A model generated the notes under the pieces. It made no database searches. It was not told where the DNA came from and was given only the letters and a program-made list of their open reading frames with translations. Shown in pieces: positions 1 to 5,012 of a stretch of DNA of 5,800 nucleotides; within the stretch, counting starts at the first letter, position 1, and every line of letters begins with the position of its first letter. A program made the translations under genes and the position numbers. The DNA comes from UBA4664 sp038244585. GTDB lineage: Bacteria > Patescibacteriota > Saccharimonadia > UBA4664. The stretch covers positions 1-5,800 of the forward strand of contig JBBRTI010000036.1 in NCBI GenBank assembly GCA_038244585.1. Direction: 5' to 3'.

Positions 1-30
1 ATCAGTGAGTAAGTTGCCATTGCTTATTAT

Positions 31-53
31 AATAGCGGTAAAATACCGCTATT
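31..53. repeat. Perfect 10-bp palindrome, first copy of an inverted pair
   Basis: The arm AATAGCGGTA (31-40) and the arm TACCGCTATT (44-53) are exact reverse complements around an AAA loop. The same 23-base unit recurs in reverse orientation at 66-88 with one changed base. The two units could therefore form two separate hairpins or one long stem with a 12-base loop. There is no T-run directly after this copy on the plus strand, so it is a weaker terminator than the second copy. Confidence 0.7.
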
Positions 54-63
54 GAAAGTGCTT

Positions 64-92
64 AAAATGGCGGTATTTTACCGCTATTTTTT
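64..92 (+). terminator. Probable intrinsic terminator (second palindrome copy)
   Basis: A 12-bp stem forms between 64-75 (AAAATGGCGGTA) and 79-90 (TACCGCTATTTT). It has a TTT loop and a single G-U wobble at position 69. The 3' arm runs into six consecutive T residues (87-92). This is the form of a rho-independent terminator for a plus-strand gene ending off the left edge. On the minus strand the same structure has four T residues in its last arm, so it may also stop transcription from the glycosyltransferase side. No upstream plus-strand gene is visible in the window, so the role is inferred. Confidence 0.5.
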
Positions 93-274
93 AAACCGAT
101 ACCGCCCGGGTCAAAGGTGAGCCAAATCCAGCCGTCTTTCCTGCCAATTTTACCGGAAGCAATCCGAACTAGGCTCTCACAAAACACAAGCACGTGCCAA
201 GTACAAAAGCCTGATTGATGCAGAATAGCCTAGTTTAAGCAGCAAATACTTCTCACCCTTACAAGAAGCAACAG

Positions 275-292
275 AAAAGCCCCGACTAGGGC
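275..292 (-). terminator. Weak candidate terminator after the glycosyltransferase gene
   Basis: Read on the minus strand, GCCC (292-289) and GGGC (282-279) can pair around a short loop. The run TTTT follows at 278-275. It begins about 27 bases beyond the glycosyltransferase stop codon, where a terminator is expected. The stem is only 4-5 bp, so the call is tentative. The stronger palindromes at 31-92 could serve as back-up. Confidence 0.3.
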
Positions 293-319
293 AAAAAACC
301 ACCACCGCACCGCGGCCAC

Positions 320-1471
320 CTACTCTCTATCAGCAGATTCCGCCTTCTCCCCCTCAAACTCCCCCCATTTTCGCGCCACAAACTCCCGCATCTGCGACCG
401 AAAGACACTGACATCAAACTTCTTGGCCGCCTGACGCAACACAGCGTCATCAAACACCATGCCCTCAAACCGCCGCACGGCCGCTACTAGCGCCTCTGGT
501 GTCTGTTCGTCAAACAGGGTGCCAGTCACCCCTTCGACGACGTACTCGAGCGCTCCGCCTTTGCCATAGGCTATCACCGGCGTCCCCGCCGCCAGTGCTT
601 CAATCGGCGTCATACCGAAATCCTCTTCCGGCGGGAAAATGAAGCCCTTGGCCCCGGCGTACAGCCGGTCGCGTTCATCCTCGCTGACCCGTCCCAGAAA
701 TTGAATGTTCGCCTTGGCCCGGCCCTTCAACCGTGCGATCTCCTCCCCCGCTCCGGCCACCTTGAGGGTTAGCCCGAGCTCGTTGAAGGCCTCGACGGCC
801 ACGTCCAGCCGTTTGGAAGCAACCTGCCGGCCGACAATCAGGTAGAAATCTTTGGAACCTGACGACAGCTTCTCCAGTTCCTCAGTAACGATCGGCGGGT
901 AGATGACCTCAGAATCGCGGTGGTAGTACTGCTTTATACGGGCCTTAATGTGGTCGGAATTTGCGATAAAGGCATCCACTCCTTGAGCGGCGGCATAATC
1001 GATCCGGCGCAGCGGCCCGATTAACAGCGGAAAGACCAACCGCGCCAGCGGGTTGAATACGCCGAACGGCATATTGTCCAGCCGCCACTCGTAGTCGGTC
1101 CAGTAATACCGGACAGGTGTATGGCAGTAACAAATATGCAGCGTATCGGGGCCGGTACGCACGTATTTGGCCTCGGCCGCGCAGGACGAGATGACCAGGT
1201 CATACTCCCGCATATTAAAGGTCTTGAACGGCAGGCCCATAAACAATGGGAACAGCTGATGTTTACGCTTCAGGTAAGGGATCTTATCAAGGAAGGTCGT
1301 ACGAACATCAGCGTCACGAAATTCCGGAAACTTCTCGGGGATGAAGGCACTGGTATAGATGGGGGCATCGGGATACATAAGATGCAACTCATAGAGCACC
1401 CGCTCCCCGCCTCCGGGCGTGGTCAGCCAGTGGTGCACCAAGGCGACCTTTTGCGGCTTGCCTTGCGCCAC
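320..1471 (-). CDS. GT4-family (GT-B fold) glycosyltransferase
   Basis: This is a predicted cytoplasmic or membrane-associated enzyme that transfers a nucleotide-activated sugar to a growing, probably lipid-linked, glycan. It has 383 residues, normal for the family. The N-terminal acceptor half contains VALVHHW, the PGGGERVL loop (19-26) and CYCHTPVRYYW (114-124), which is typical of WbaZ-like GT4 enzymes. The linker carries IANSDHIKARI (169-179). The C-terminal donor half carries VGRQVASKRLD (213-223) and the E-x7-E motif in EDFGMTPIE (283-291), followed by GTPVIAYGKGGALE. I chose the GTG start at 1471-1469 because AAGGGAG lies 7 bases upstream and homology-like sequence begins just after it. 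A longer ATG start at 1537 would add 22 unlike residues inside the upstream gene. The stop of the upstream gene overlaps this start by one base (TAGTG), so translation is probably coupled. Donor sugar and linkage cannot be read from the sequence. Confidence 0.9.
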   Translation of the reverse strand: MAQGKPQKVALVHHWLTTPGGGERVLYELHLMYPDAPIYTSAFIPEKFPEFRDADVRTTFLDKIPYLKRKHQLFPLFMGLPFKTFNMREYDLVISSCAAEAKYVRTGPDTLHICYCHTPVRYYWTDYEWRLDNMPFGVFNPLARLVFPLLIGPLRRIDYAAAQGVDAFIANSDHIKARIKQYYHRDSEVIYPPIVTEELEKLSSGSKDFYLIVGRQVASKRLDVAVEAFNELGLTLKVAGAGEEIARLKGRAKANIQFLGRVSEDERDRLYAGAKGFIFPPEEDFGMTPIEALAAGTPVIAYGKGGALEYVVEGVTGTLFDEQTPEALVAAVRRFEGMVFDDAVLRQAAKKFDVSVFRSQMREFVARKWGEFEGEKAESADRE

Positions 1472-2922
1472 TAGTAGGCTCCCTTGCGGCCGAGAATCAC
1501 AAGTACCGTCTTGACCAGAATCTTCATATCCAACCACGGGCTCCAGTGTTCGACATAGAAGATATCCAGCTTCACCCGTTCGTCGTAGCTGATGTCATTA
1601 CGGCCGGAAATCTGCCACAACCCTGTGATACCAGGCTTTAGGGCCAGGAAGCTAGCGCCGAAATCGCCGTAGCGCTCCAGCTCGACCGGGACGACCGGAC
1701 GCGGACCTACCAGGCTCATATCGCCCTTGAGGACGTTGAGGAGTTGCGGCAGCTCGTCGAGGGATGATGCGCGCAGGAACCGTCCGACCTGGCTGATGCG
1801 CGGATCGTTCTGGACCTTCTGAGAAATTTTGAACTCTCTAGCCAGCTCGGGCCGGCCGAGAATTTCAAATATCTCCTCCGGCGTCTTGCCTTTGAACTTA
1901 GGGCTGGTACTGAACTTATGCGACATCGACCGGAACTTGAACATATGAAGCTCTTTGCCTGTACGGCTGAGGCGGCGATGACGGTAGAAAACCGGACCCG
2001 GATCGCGGAGTTTGATAGCGAGGGCGATGCCAGCGAACACGGGAGAGAGCAAGATGAGGCCGATAATCGAGCCGAAGACGTCGAAGGCGCGCTTTAGGAT
2101 GCGTCCCCAGCCATCGAGGGGCGTCAGCTTGATTTCCACCATGGGAATGCCAGCCATGTTGCCCATTTGAGAATTGACCGCGTACAGGCCGAACTGGTTG
2201 GGCACGAAGCGGTAGGCCAGATGGTTGTTGGTGGCATAGGTCACTAGGTTCAGGATAGCCTCCTGCCCCAGCGCCGAATCAGCCTGGATGATTTCGTCAA
2301 AGCCGTGCCGCCCTATCGTTTCGATGGCGTCTTCGAAGGTCTTGAAGACGGGGATCCCCTTCATACGCCGCTTGGCGCCCGAGGCGGTATCGATGCATCC
2401 GGCGATACGGTAGCCCGTGGCCGGCACTAGGCTGTCTGCGATACGCTGGGCAATTTCCCCGCTGCCGATGATCAGGGCGCGATGCACGCCGACATTCTTG
2501 CGAAACAGCGCGCGTTGGATTCCACGAACGACACTCCGAACCAGCAAAACGGCGACTAAACCGAATCCGTAGGCGTAAATCGGCACGGCTTTAGACGGAA
2601 AAATCGAATTCCGTTGTAAAAAATCCAACAGTATAGTGAACATAACGCCGCCTGATACTGCCATGAATATCTTGCCCATCTCATCGAACCGACGGCGCTG
2701 GTTGGACTGGTTGTAGAGTCCGGCCAGGGCGAAAATTAGGATCCAGATAGGCAGCAGGACGAGCGCCAGTTCAAGGAACGTCAGGGCGGCGACAGGGTGC
2801 GCCACCGGACGGCCGTCGATCTTAACGCGAACAATATAGGCCGCCACGAAAGCGGCGACCAGTGCCAGGTAGTCGAGCGGGACGAGGATTAAGCTGAAGA
2901 TGAGTTCGCTACGTTTGCGCAT
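1471..2922 (-). CDS. Polyprenyl-phosphate sugar-1-phosphate transferase (WbaP/WcaJ-like)
   Basis: This is an integral membrane enzyme that would start glycan assembly by moving a sugar-1-phosphate from a UDP-sugar to undecaprenyl phosphate. The 483 residues match the long polytopic form. Hydrophobic segments lie at about 9-31, 46-70, 84-102 and 112-130. A Rossmann-like central domain includes ALIIGSGEIAQRIADSL (149-165). A re-entrant helix follows KRAFD (277-299). The C-terminal catalytic domain has KLRDPGPVFYRHRR (304-317), FKFRSM, the Asp-Glu catalytic dyad D389-E390 in SLDELPQL, SLVGPRPV (403-410) and KPGITGLWQISGRN (429-442). The segment between FRSM and NDPRI looks slightly longer than I expect for the family. 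The ATG at 2922 is a plausible start, but there is no Shine-Dalgarno at normal distance; GGGAG is about 16 bases away. It lies 51 bases after rnpB and overlaps the downstream glycosyltransferase gene. The sugar used cannot be inferred. Confidence 0.93.
   Translation of the reverse strand: MRKRSELIFSLILVPLDYLALVAAFVAAYIVRVKIDGRPVAHPVAALTFLELALVLLPIWILIFALAGLYNQSNQRRRFDEMGKIFMAVSGGVMFTILLDFLQRNSIFPSKAVPIYAYGFGLVAVLLVRSVVRGIQRALFRKNVGVHRALIIGSGEIAQRIADSLVPATGYRIAGCIDTASGAKRRMKGIPVFKTFEDAIETIGRHGFDEIIQADSALGQEAILNLVTYATNNHLAYRFVPNQFGLYAVNSQMGNMAGIPMVEIKLTPLDGWGRILKRAFDVFGSIIGLILLSPVFAGIALAIKLRDPGPVFYRHRRLSRTGKELHMFKFRSMSHKFSTSPKFKGKTPEEIFEILGRPELAREFKISQKVQNDPRISQVGRFLRASSLDELPQLLNVLKGDMSLVGPRPVVPVELERYGDFGASFLALKPGITGLWQISGRNDISYDERVKLDIFYVEHWSPWLDMKILVKTVLVILGRKGAY
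1479..1485 (-). promoter_or_regulatory. Shine-Dalgarno sequence that fixes the glycosyltransferase start
   Basis: AAGGGAG lies in the last codons of the upstream sugar transferase gene, with 7 bases to the GTG at 1471-1469. It supports the GTG start over the upstream in-frame ATG. Confidence 0.7.
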
Positions 2923-2973
2923 AAATGTGTGTTTATTGCTCCCATATTAGCATGGTAAGCGGAATAAGAACTT

Positions 2974-3335
2974 GTCAGACCAGGAGTAAGCCGGATTCTG
3001 TCTGGCCGGCACGAGGCCGGCACGGGACGATCATCTGTCTGGGACGGCTGTTGCCAGCCGCCTCGTGCGGCGCGTACGCTCAATCGGGCGAGCAGCCCAC
3101 CTTGCGGCGTGATTGAGCAGCCTTGCAGCGAACGGGGTTTACCTCCCGCACCGGTCACCCGGATTGGCTGTGCGCTTTTACCGCACTCGTTTCACCCTTA
3201 CCCTTGCGGGCGGTTTCGTTTCTGTGGCACTTTCCCTACAGTCACCTGCGGTTGCCGTTAGCAACCGTCCTGCTCTACGCTGTCCGGACTTTCCTCACTC
3301 GTCTTGCAACGAGCGCGATCGTCTTCTGATCTGAC
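2974..3335 (-). ncRNA. rnpB: RNase P RNA (bacterial type A-like)
   Basis: This is the catalytic RNA that removes tRNA 5' leaders. The conserved 5' core GAGGAAAGTCCGGACA is at 3296-3281 and the 3' core GACAGAATCCGGCTTA at 3002-2987. Other hallmarks are GGTGAAACGAGTGCGG and AAAGCGCAC (3196-3170), and the L15 loop with GGTAAACCCC (3143-3134), whose GGU pairs with tRNA CCA. The ends were set by P1: GTCAGATCAG at 3335-3326 pairs with CTGGTCTGAC at 2983-2974 over 10 bp with one G-U. Also visible are a short P12 (CCC-GCAA-GGG), an 8-bp helix from GCTCAATC and GATTGAGC (3118-3111 with 3085-3078), a P18-like hairpin with a GCAA loop and a GCCGGC hairpin like P19. The predicted length of 362 nt is normal. 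No terminator hairpin with a U-run follows the 3' end, so transcription may run into the glycan genes. Confidence 0.96.
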
Positions 3336-3341
3336 TAGAGT

Positions 3342-3370
3342 ATTATGCCTTTTTGAGGCGGTTTTTTCAA
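3342..3370 (-). promoter_or_regulatory. Sigma-70 type promoter of rnpB
   Basis: A TTGAAA -35 box (3370-3365), a 17-base spacer and a CATAAT -10 box (3347-3342) precede the G at 3335. That G would be +1 and is exactly the first base of the P1 helix. Each box matches consensus at five of six positions. The agreement between the promoter-predicted and structure-predicted 5' end supports both calls. Confidence 0.78.
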
Positions 3371-3532
3371 TTATCATAGTTGCGACGCGCCGACTTGGGC
3401 TTACCTGCGGGGTATTTTCTCCTCTTGCCGGCGAACGTGGGGTCATTCTTTACTGGGTGTCCAGCACCTTTACCGACACCGGCTGGCGAGGAAAAAGTAC
3501 CCCTTCGGTAATGCGCCACACCCCGGAATTGT
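3371..3532. other. Intergenic spacer between rnpB and the DUF1295 gene
   Basis: No supported gene lies here. It holds a 6-bp inverted repeat, GGTGTC (3456-3461) and GACACC (3475-3480), and the candidate terminator at 3492-3510. A short minus-strand frame reads GVWRITEGVLFPRQ and closes at a TAA near 3453, but it has no ribosome binding site and overlaps the end of the DUF1295 gene in another frame. I treat it as noncoding. Confidence 0.5.
3492..3510 (-). terminator. Weak candidate terminator after the DUF1295 gene
   Basis: On the minus strand TACC (3510-3507) and GGTA (3501-3498) pair around a 5-base loop. One base later comes a run of five T residues (3496-3492). It begins 22 bases past the stop codon. 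The short stem keeps the confidence low. Confidence 0.35.
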
Positions 3533-4315
3533 TTAGCGCTTGGGCGGCAAAGGGATAAATATGCTGGTCCGCGCCTTGTAGGCCTCCCAGTCCGGGCGGC
3601 CGGCGTACGACTTTTCGAGTAACGGCACGCCCGATACTCTAGTTACAAGCACGGTAATGAGTATCGGCCCGACAATGCCGGCCCAACCGTAAGGAACGGA
3701 CAGAGCAATCAGGTATATGCCCCACCATTGAGCTGACTCGCCGAAATAATTTGGGTGACGCGTGTATTTCCATAAGCCGCTCGTCATGAGCTTGCCCTTA
3801 TTGACCGGGTTCTTGAGGAACGCGGCCAGCTGACGGTCGCCTATTGATTCGAAGTAGAATCCAACTACCCAAACGGCTAGTCCAGTAATATCCAACCAGT
3901 TCAGGCCGGGCCCTGATACGGTGTTAATGATGATGACCGGCAGTACGCCTATAGTAATAAGCACCGCTTGCAGTATAAACACCCTTATGAAGGCGTTAGA
4001 GTCAGCTTGGCTCCCCCATCGCTGGCGCATTTGAGCGTAACGCCAATCTTCTGTGTGATGGCTGCGGAAGCGACGGAAGATGTGCCGAGCCAGCCTTATG
4101 CCCCATAGGCTGACAAGCAGGGTTACAAGTACCGTACGCAGCTCACGAGTACCAAGCAGCCAGCTGATCAGCGCCGCAAGAACAAAGCCAACTCCCCAAG
4201 CTGAATCTATCAGGTCGTAACGCTTCTTGGACCGGGCCGCAACAAACACTGCCGTCACAAATCCCACCGACGCCGCCAGGCAGACGCCGGCAGTCAGAGC
4301 AATCTCATTAAACAC
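3533..4315 (-). CDS. DUF1295 integral membrane protein (steroid 5-alpha-reductase/ICMT-like)
   Basis: This is a multi-span membrane protein of 260 residues, the usual size for DUF1295. The family resembles steroid 5-alpha reductases and isoprenylcysteine methyltransferases; its own reaction is not settled, and a lipid or fatty-acid modifying role is an inference. Visible motifs are DSAWG (37-41), WGIRLARHI (71-79), EDWRY (89-93), FESIGDRQLAAF (155-166), the diagnostic GLWKYTRHPNYFGE (180-193) and the tail KARTSIFIPLPPKR. Hydrophobic spans lie near 5-26, 40-55, 60-74, 110-131, 141-157 and 196-224. The start is GTG, with AGAGGG 9 bases upstream inside the end of the DUF2177 gene. The two genes are separated by only three bases and lie in the same reading frame. 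From memory, DUF1295 and DUF2177 genes neighbour cyclopropane-fatty-acid synthase-like genes in many proteobacteria. No such gene is visible here. Confidence 0.9.
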   Translation of the reverse strand: MFNEIALTAGVCLAASVGFVTAVFVAARSKKRYDLIDSAWGVGFVLAALISWLLGTRELRTVLVTLLVSLWGIRLARHIFRRFRSHHTEDWRYAQMRQRWGSQADSNAFIRVFILQAVLITIGVLPVIIINTVSGPGLNWLDITGLAVWVVGFYFESIGDRQLAAFLKNPVNKGKLMTSGLWKYTRHPNYFGESAQWWGIYLIALSVPYGWAGIVGPILITVLVTRVSGVPLLEKSYAGRPDWEAYKARTSIFIPLPPKR

Positions 4316-4318
4316 CGT

Positions 4319-4723
4319 CTATATCCCTCTCAGAATCAGATAAGTTATGGTACTGACCGAGCCGGACAGTACTATGCCCCATGCAATATCGACGACGACG
4401 ATAAAGCCGGGCCAGTTCTTTAGCACCGACCAGTTAGTAAGGTCAAAAGTCGCGTAAGTGAAGAAGCCATACAACGCACCGTTAATAACAGCTGTTGCGA
4501 GACTGCCCATATCGAGCGCAGGCAAAATAGCAAAGTAAATGATTCCGATGATGTATGAAACGTAAAACAGCACGGCAGGCAACGGCCGGGCCTTGTCGCG
4601 AAGCAGGGGCCCTATCTGACTACGGTAAAGCTTGGACGCGATAAAACTCAGCCAAACTAAGTCGATAGCCGCGAATATCGCAGTTGATACTCCAAATATT
4701 TCTAGTAGTCGCAATGTGTTCAT
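4319..4723 (-). CDS. DUF2177 four-span membrane protein
   Basis: This is a small integral membrane protein of 134 residues, full length for DUF2177, whose molecular function is unknown. Four hydrophobic spans are visible at about 8-29, 49-68, 74-93 and 106-131. Family-like motifs are DLVWLSFIA (21-29), YRSQIGPLL (33-41), GALYGFFTYATFDLTN (82-97) and VDIAWGIVLSG (111-121). The ATG at 4723 is preceded by AAGGAA, about 11 bases away from its core, which begins directly after the CCA end of tRNA-Pro. The stop is TAG (4321-4319), followed in the same frame by ACG and then the GTG start of the DUF1295 gene. The pair is almost certainly one translationally coupled unit and may share a membrane-lipid related task. 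No promoter fits into the 16 bases between tRNA and start codon, so the mRNA should come from the tRNA transcript. Confidence 0.9.
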   Translation of the reverse strand: MNTLRLLEIFGVSTAIFAAIDLVWLSFIASKLYRSQIGPLLRDKARPLPAVLFYVSYIIGIIYFAILPALDMGSLATAVINGALYGFFTYATFDLTNWSVLKNWPGFIVVVDIAWGIVLSGSVSTITYLILRGI

Positions 4724-4733
4724 AAAATGAAAA

Positions 4734-4739
4734 TTCCTT
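4734..4739 (-). promoter_or_regulatory. Shine-Dalgarno sequence abutting the tRNA 3' end
   Basis: AAGGAA starts at the first base after the encoded CCA and sits in a 16-base leader before the DUF2177 ATG. If the tRNA is cut at its mature 3' end, the mRNA would begin with the Shine-Dalgarno itself. If it is not cut, the folded tRNA would sit directly against the ribosome binding site. Confidence 0.6.
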
Positions 4740-4815
4740 TGGTCGGGGTGACAGGACTTGAACCTGCGACCTCACGGCCCCCAGCCGTACGCGCTACCAA
4801 CTGCGCCACACCCCG
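4740..4815 (-). tRNA. tRNA-Pro, anticodon GGG
   Basis: A complete cloverleaf of 76 nt includes an encoded CCA (4742-4740). The acceptor stem CGGGGTG/CACCCCG has the C1-G72 pair and A73 discriminator typical of bacterial proline tRNA. The D stem is GCGC/GCGC. The anticodon stem TACGG/CCGTG encloses the loop CTGGGGG, giving anticodon GGG (4782-4780), which decodes CCC and CCU. The T arm is GCAGG-TTCAAGT-CCTGT. No intron or long variable arm is present. The gene starts about 8 bases after the probable 6S RNA and ends 16 bases before the DUF2177 start codon. Its encoded CCA agrees with the intact GGU loop of the RNase P RNA in the same window. Confidence 0.96.
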
Positions 4816-4822
4816 ATATTAA

Positions 4823-4977
4823 GACACACTCCGCAATACGGTTCCGGCAAGCCAACTTTCCCCTGCTAAAAGCAGGTGGGTGTCCTCAGTTACTCGGTCC
4901 ACGGACCAGAACAATCTTGGATTCCCGTTGGTAATCGTACAGAGAAAAATGATAAGCCTTTTCCAGTACCGCAGAGC
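4823..4977 (-). ncRNA. ssrS: Probable 6S RNA (RNA polymerase regulator)
   Basis: This is a structured RNA of about 155 nt between a promoter and tRNA-Pro. Its ends pair: CTCTGCGGTAC (4976-4966) with GTATTGCGGAG (4839-4829), 11 bp with three G-U pairs, extended past a bulge by GG/CC and then GGC/GCC. An apical arm is topped by GGTCC/GGACC (4907-4896). The 3' side holds ACACCCACCTG followed by the hairpin CCTGC/GCAGG (4876-4862). Closing stem, large central bubble, 3'-side CACCU-type hairpin and GC-rich apical arm are the 6S layout, and ACACCCACCT resembles 6S RNAs I recall. 6S RNA mimics an open promoter and sequesters sigma-70 RNA polymerase in stationary phase. The alternative is an unrelated long leader of the tRNA transcript. 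Signal-recognition-particle RNA, tmRNA and T-box motifs are absent. The ends are estimates. Confidence 0.55.
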
Positions 4978-4984
4978 TGGGTCT

Positions 4985-5012
4985 ATTATATCCCAAGCGT
5001 GCTGGCAGGCAA
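4985..5012 (-). promoter_or_regulatory. Promoter for the probable 6S RNA/tRNA-Pro transcript
   Basis: A perfect TATAAT (4990-4985) with TTGCCT 16 bases upstream (5012-5007) predicts a start near 4978, one or two bases before the closing stem of the structured RNA. The -10 box overlaps the tandem stop codons TAA TAG of the M50 protease gene, so the promoter is embedded in that gene's last codons. No other good promoter precedes the tRNA. Confidence 0.62.

Larger units (their letters stand above)
1..319. other. Intergenic region without a supported gene
   Basis: This stretch is visibly richer in A and T than the genes beside it. It contains two palindromes at 31-53 and 64-90 and a weak hairpin at 279-292, each listed separately. 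Two short open stretches exist: plus strand 121-228 (35 codons, ending ...YKSLIDAE, stop) and an opposing minus-strand frame over about 62-229 without a convincing start. Neither has a ribosome binding site or a recognisable domain. A 9-base inverted repeat (AACTAGGCT at 167-175, AGCCTAGTT at 227-235) lies within it. The likely reading is an intergenic space between a plus-strand gene off the left edge and the end of the minus-strand glycan genes. Confidence 0.6.

Noticed and set aside
14..33. Possible promoter TTGCCA ... TATAAT on the plus strand
   Set aside because: The spacer is only 8 bases, far from the 16-18 needed, and the site runs into a palindrome with no gene downstream.
1121..1474. 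117-codon plus-strand open frame
   Set aside because: It is fully antisense to the well-supported glycosyltransferase, with no recognisable domain and no ribosome binding site.
1472..1537. N-terminal extension of the glycosyltransferase from the ATG at 1537
   Set aside because: It lies wholly inside the sugar transferase gene, has no family-like residues, and a better GTG with a Shine-Dalgarno exists at 1471.
2889..3158. 89-codon minus-strand open frame
   Set aside because: It runs through the 3' half of the RNase P RNA and into the sugar transferase start; the structured RNA explains the conservation.
3113..3334. Plus-strand open frames of 68-73 codons across this stretch
   Set aside because: They are antisense to the RNase P RNA, whose conserved cores and P1 helix explain the sequence.
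3258..3446. 62-codon minus-strand open frame upstream of and into rnpB
   Set aside because: It covers the rnpB promoter and the 5' catalytic core; no protein features.
4816..4977. T-box riboswitch, SRP RNA or tmRNA as alternative identities of the structured RNA
   Set aside because: There is no T-box sequence with a terminator, no SRP GGAAGGAAGCAGCC-type core, and no tRNA-like ends or tag reading frame as in tmRNA.
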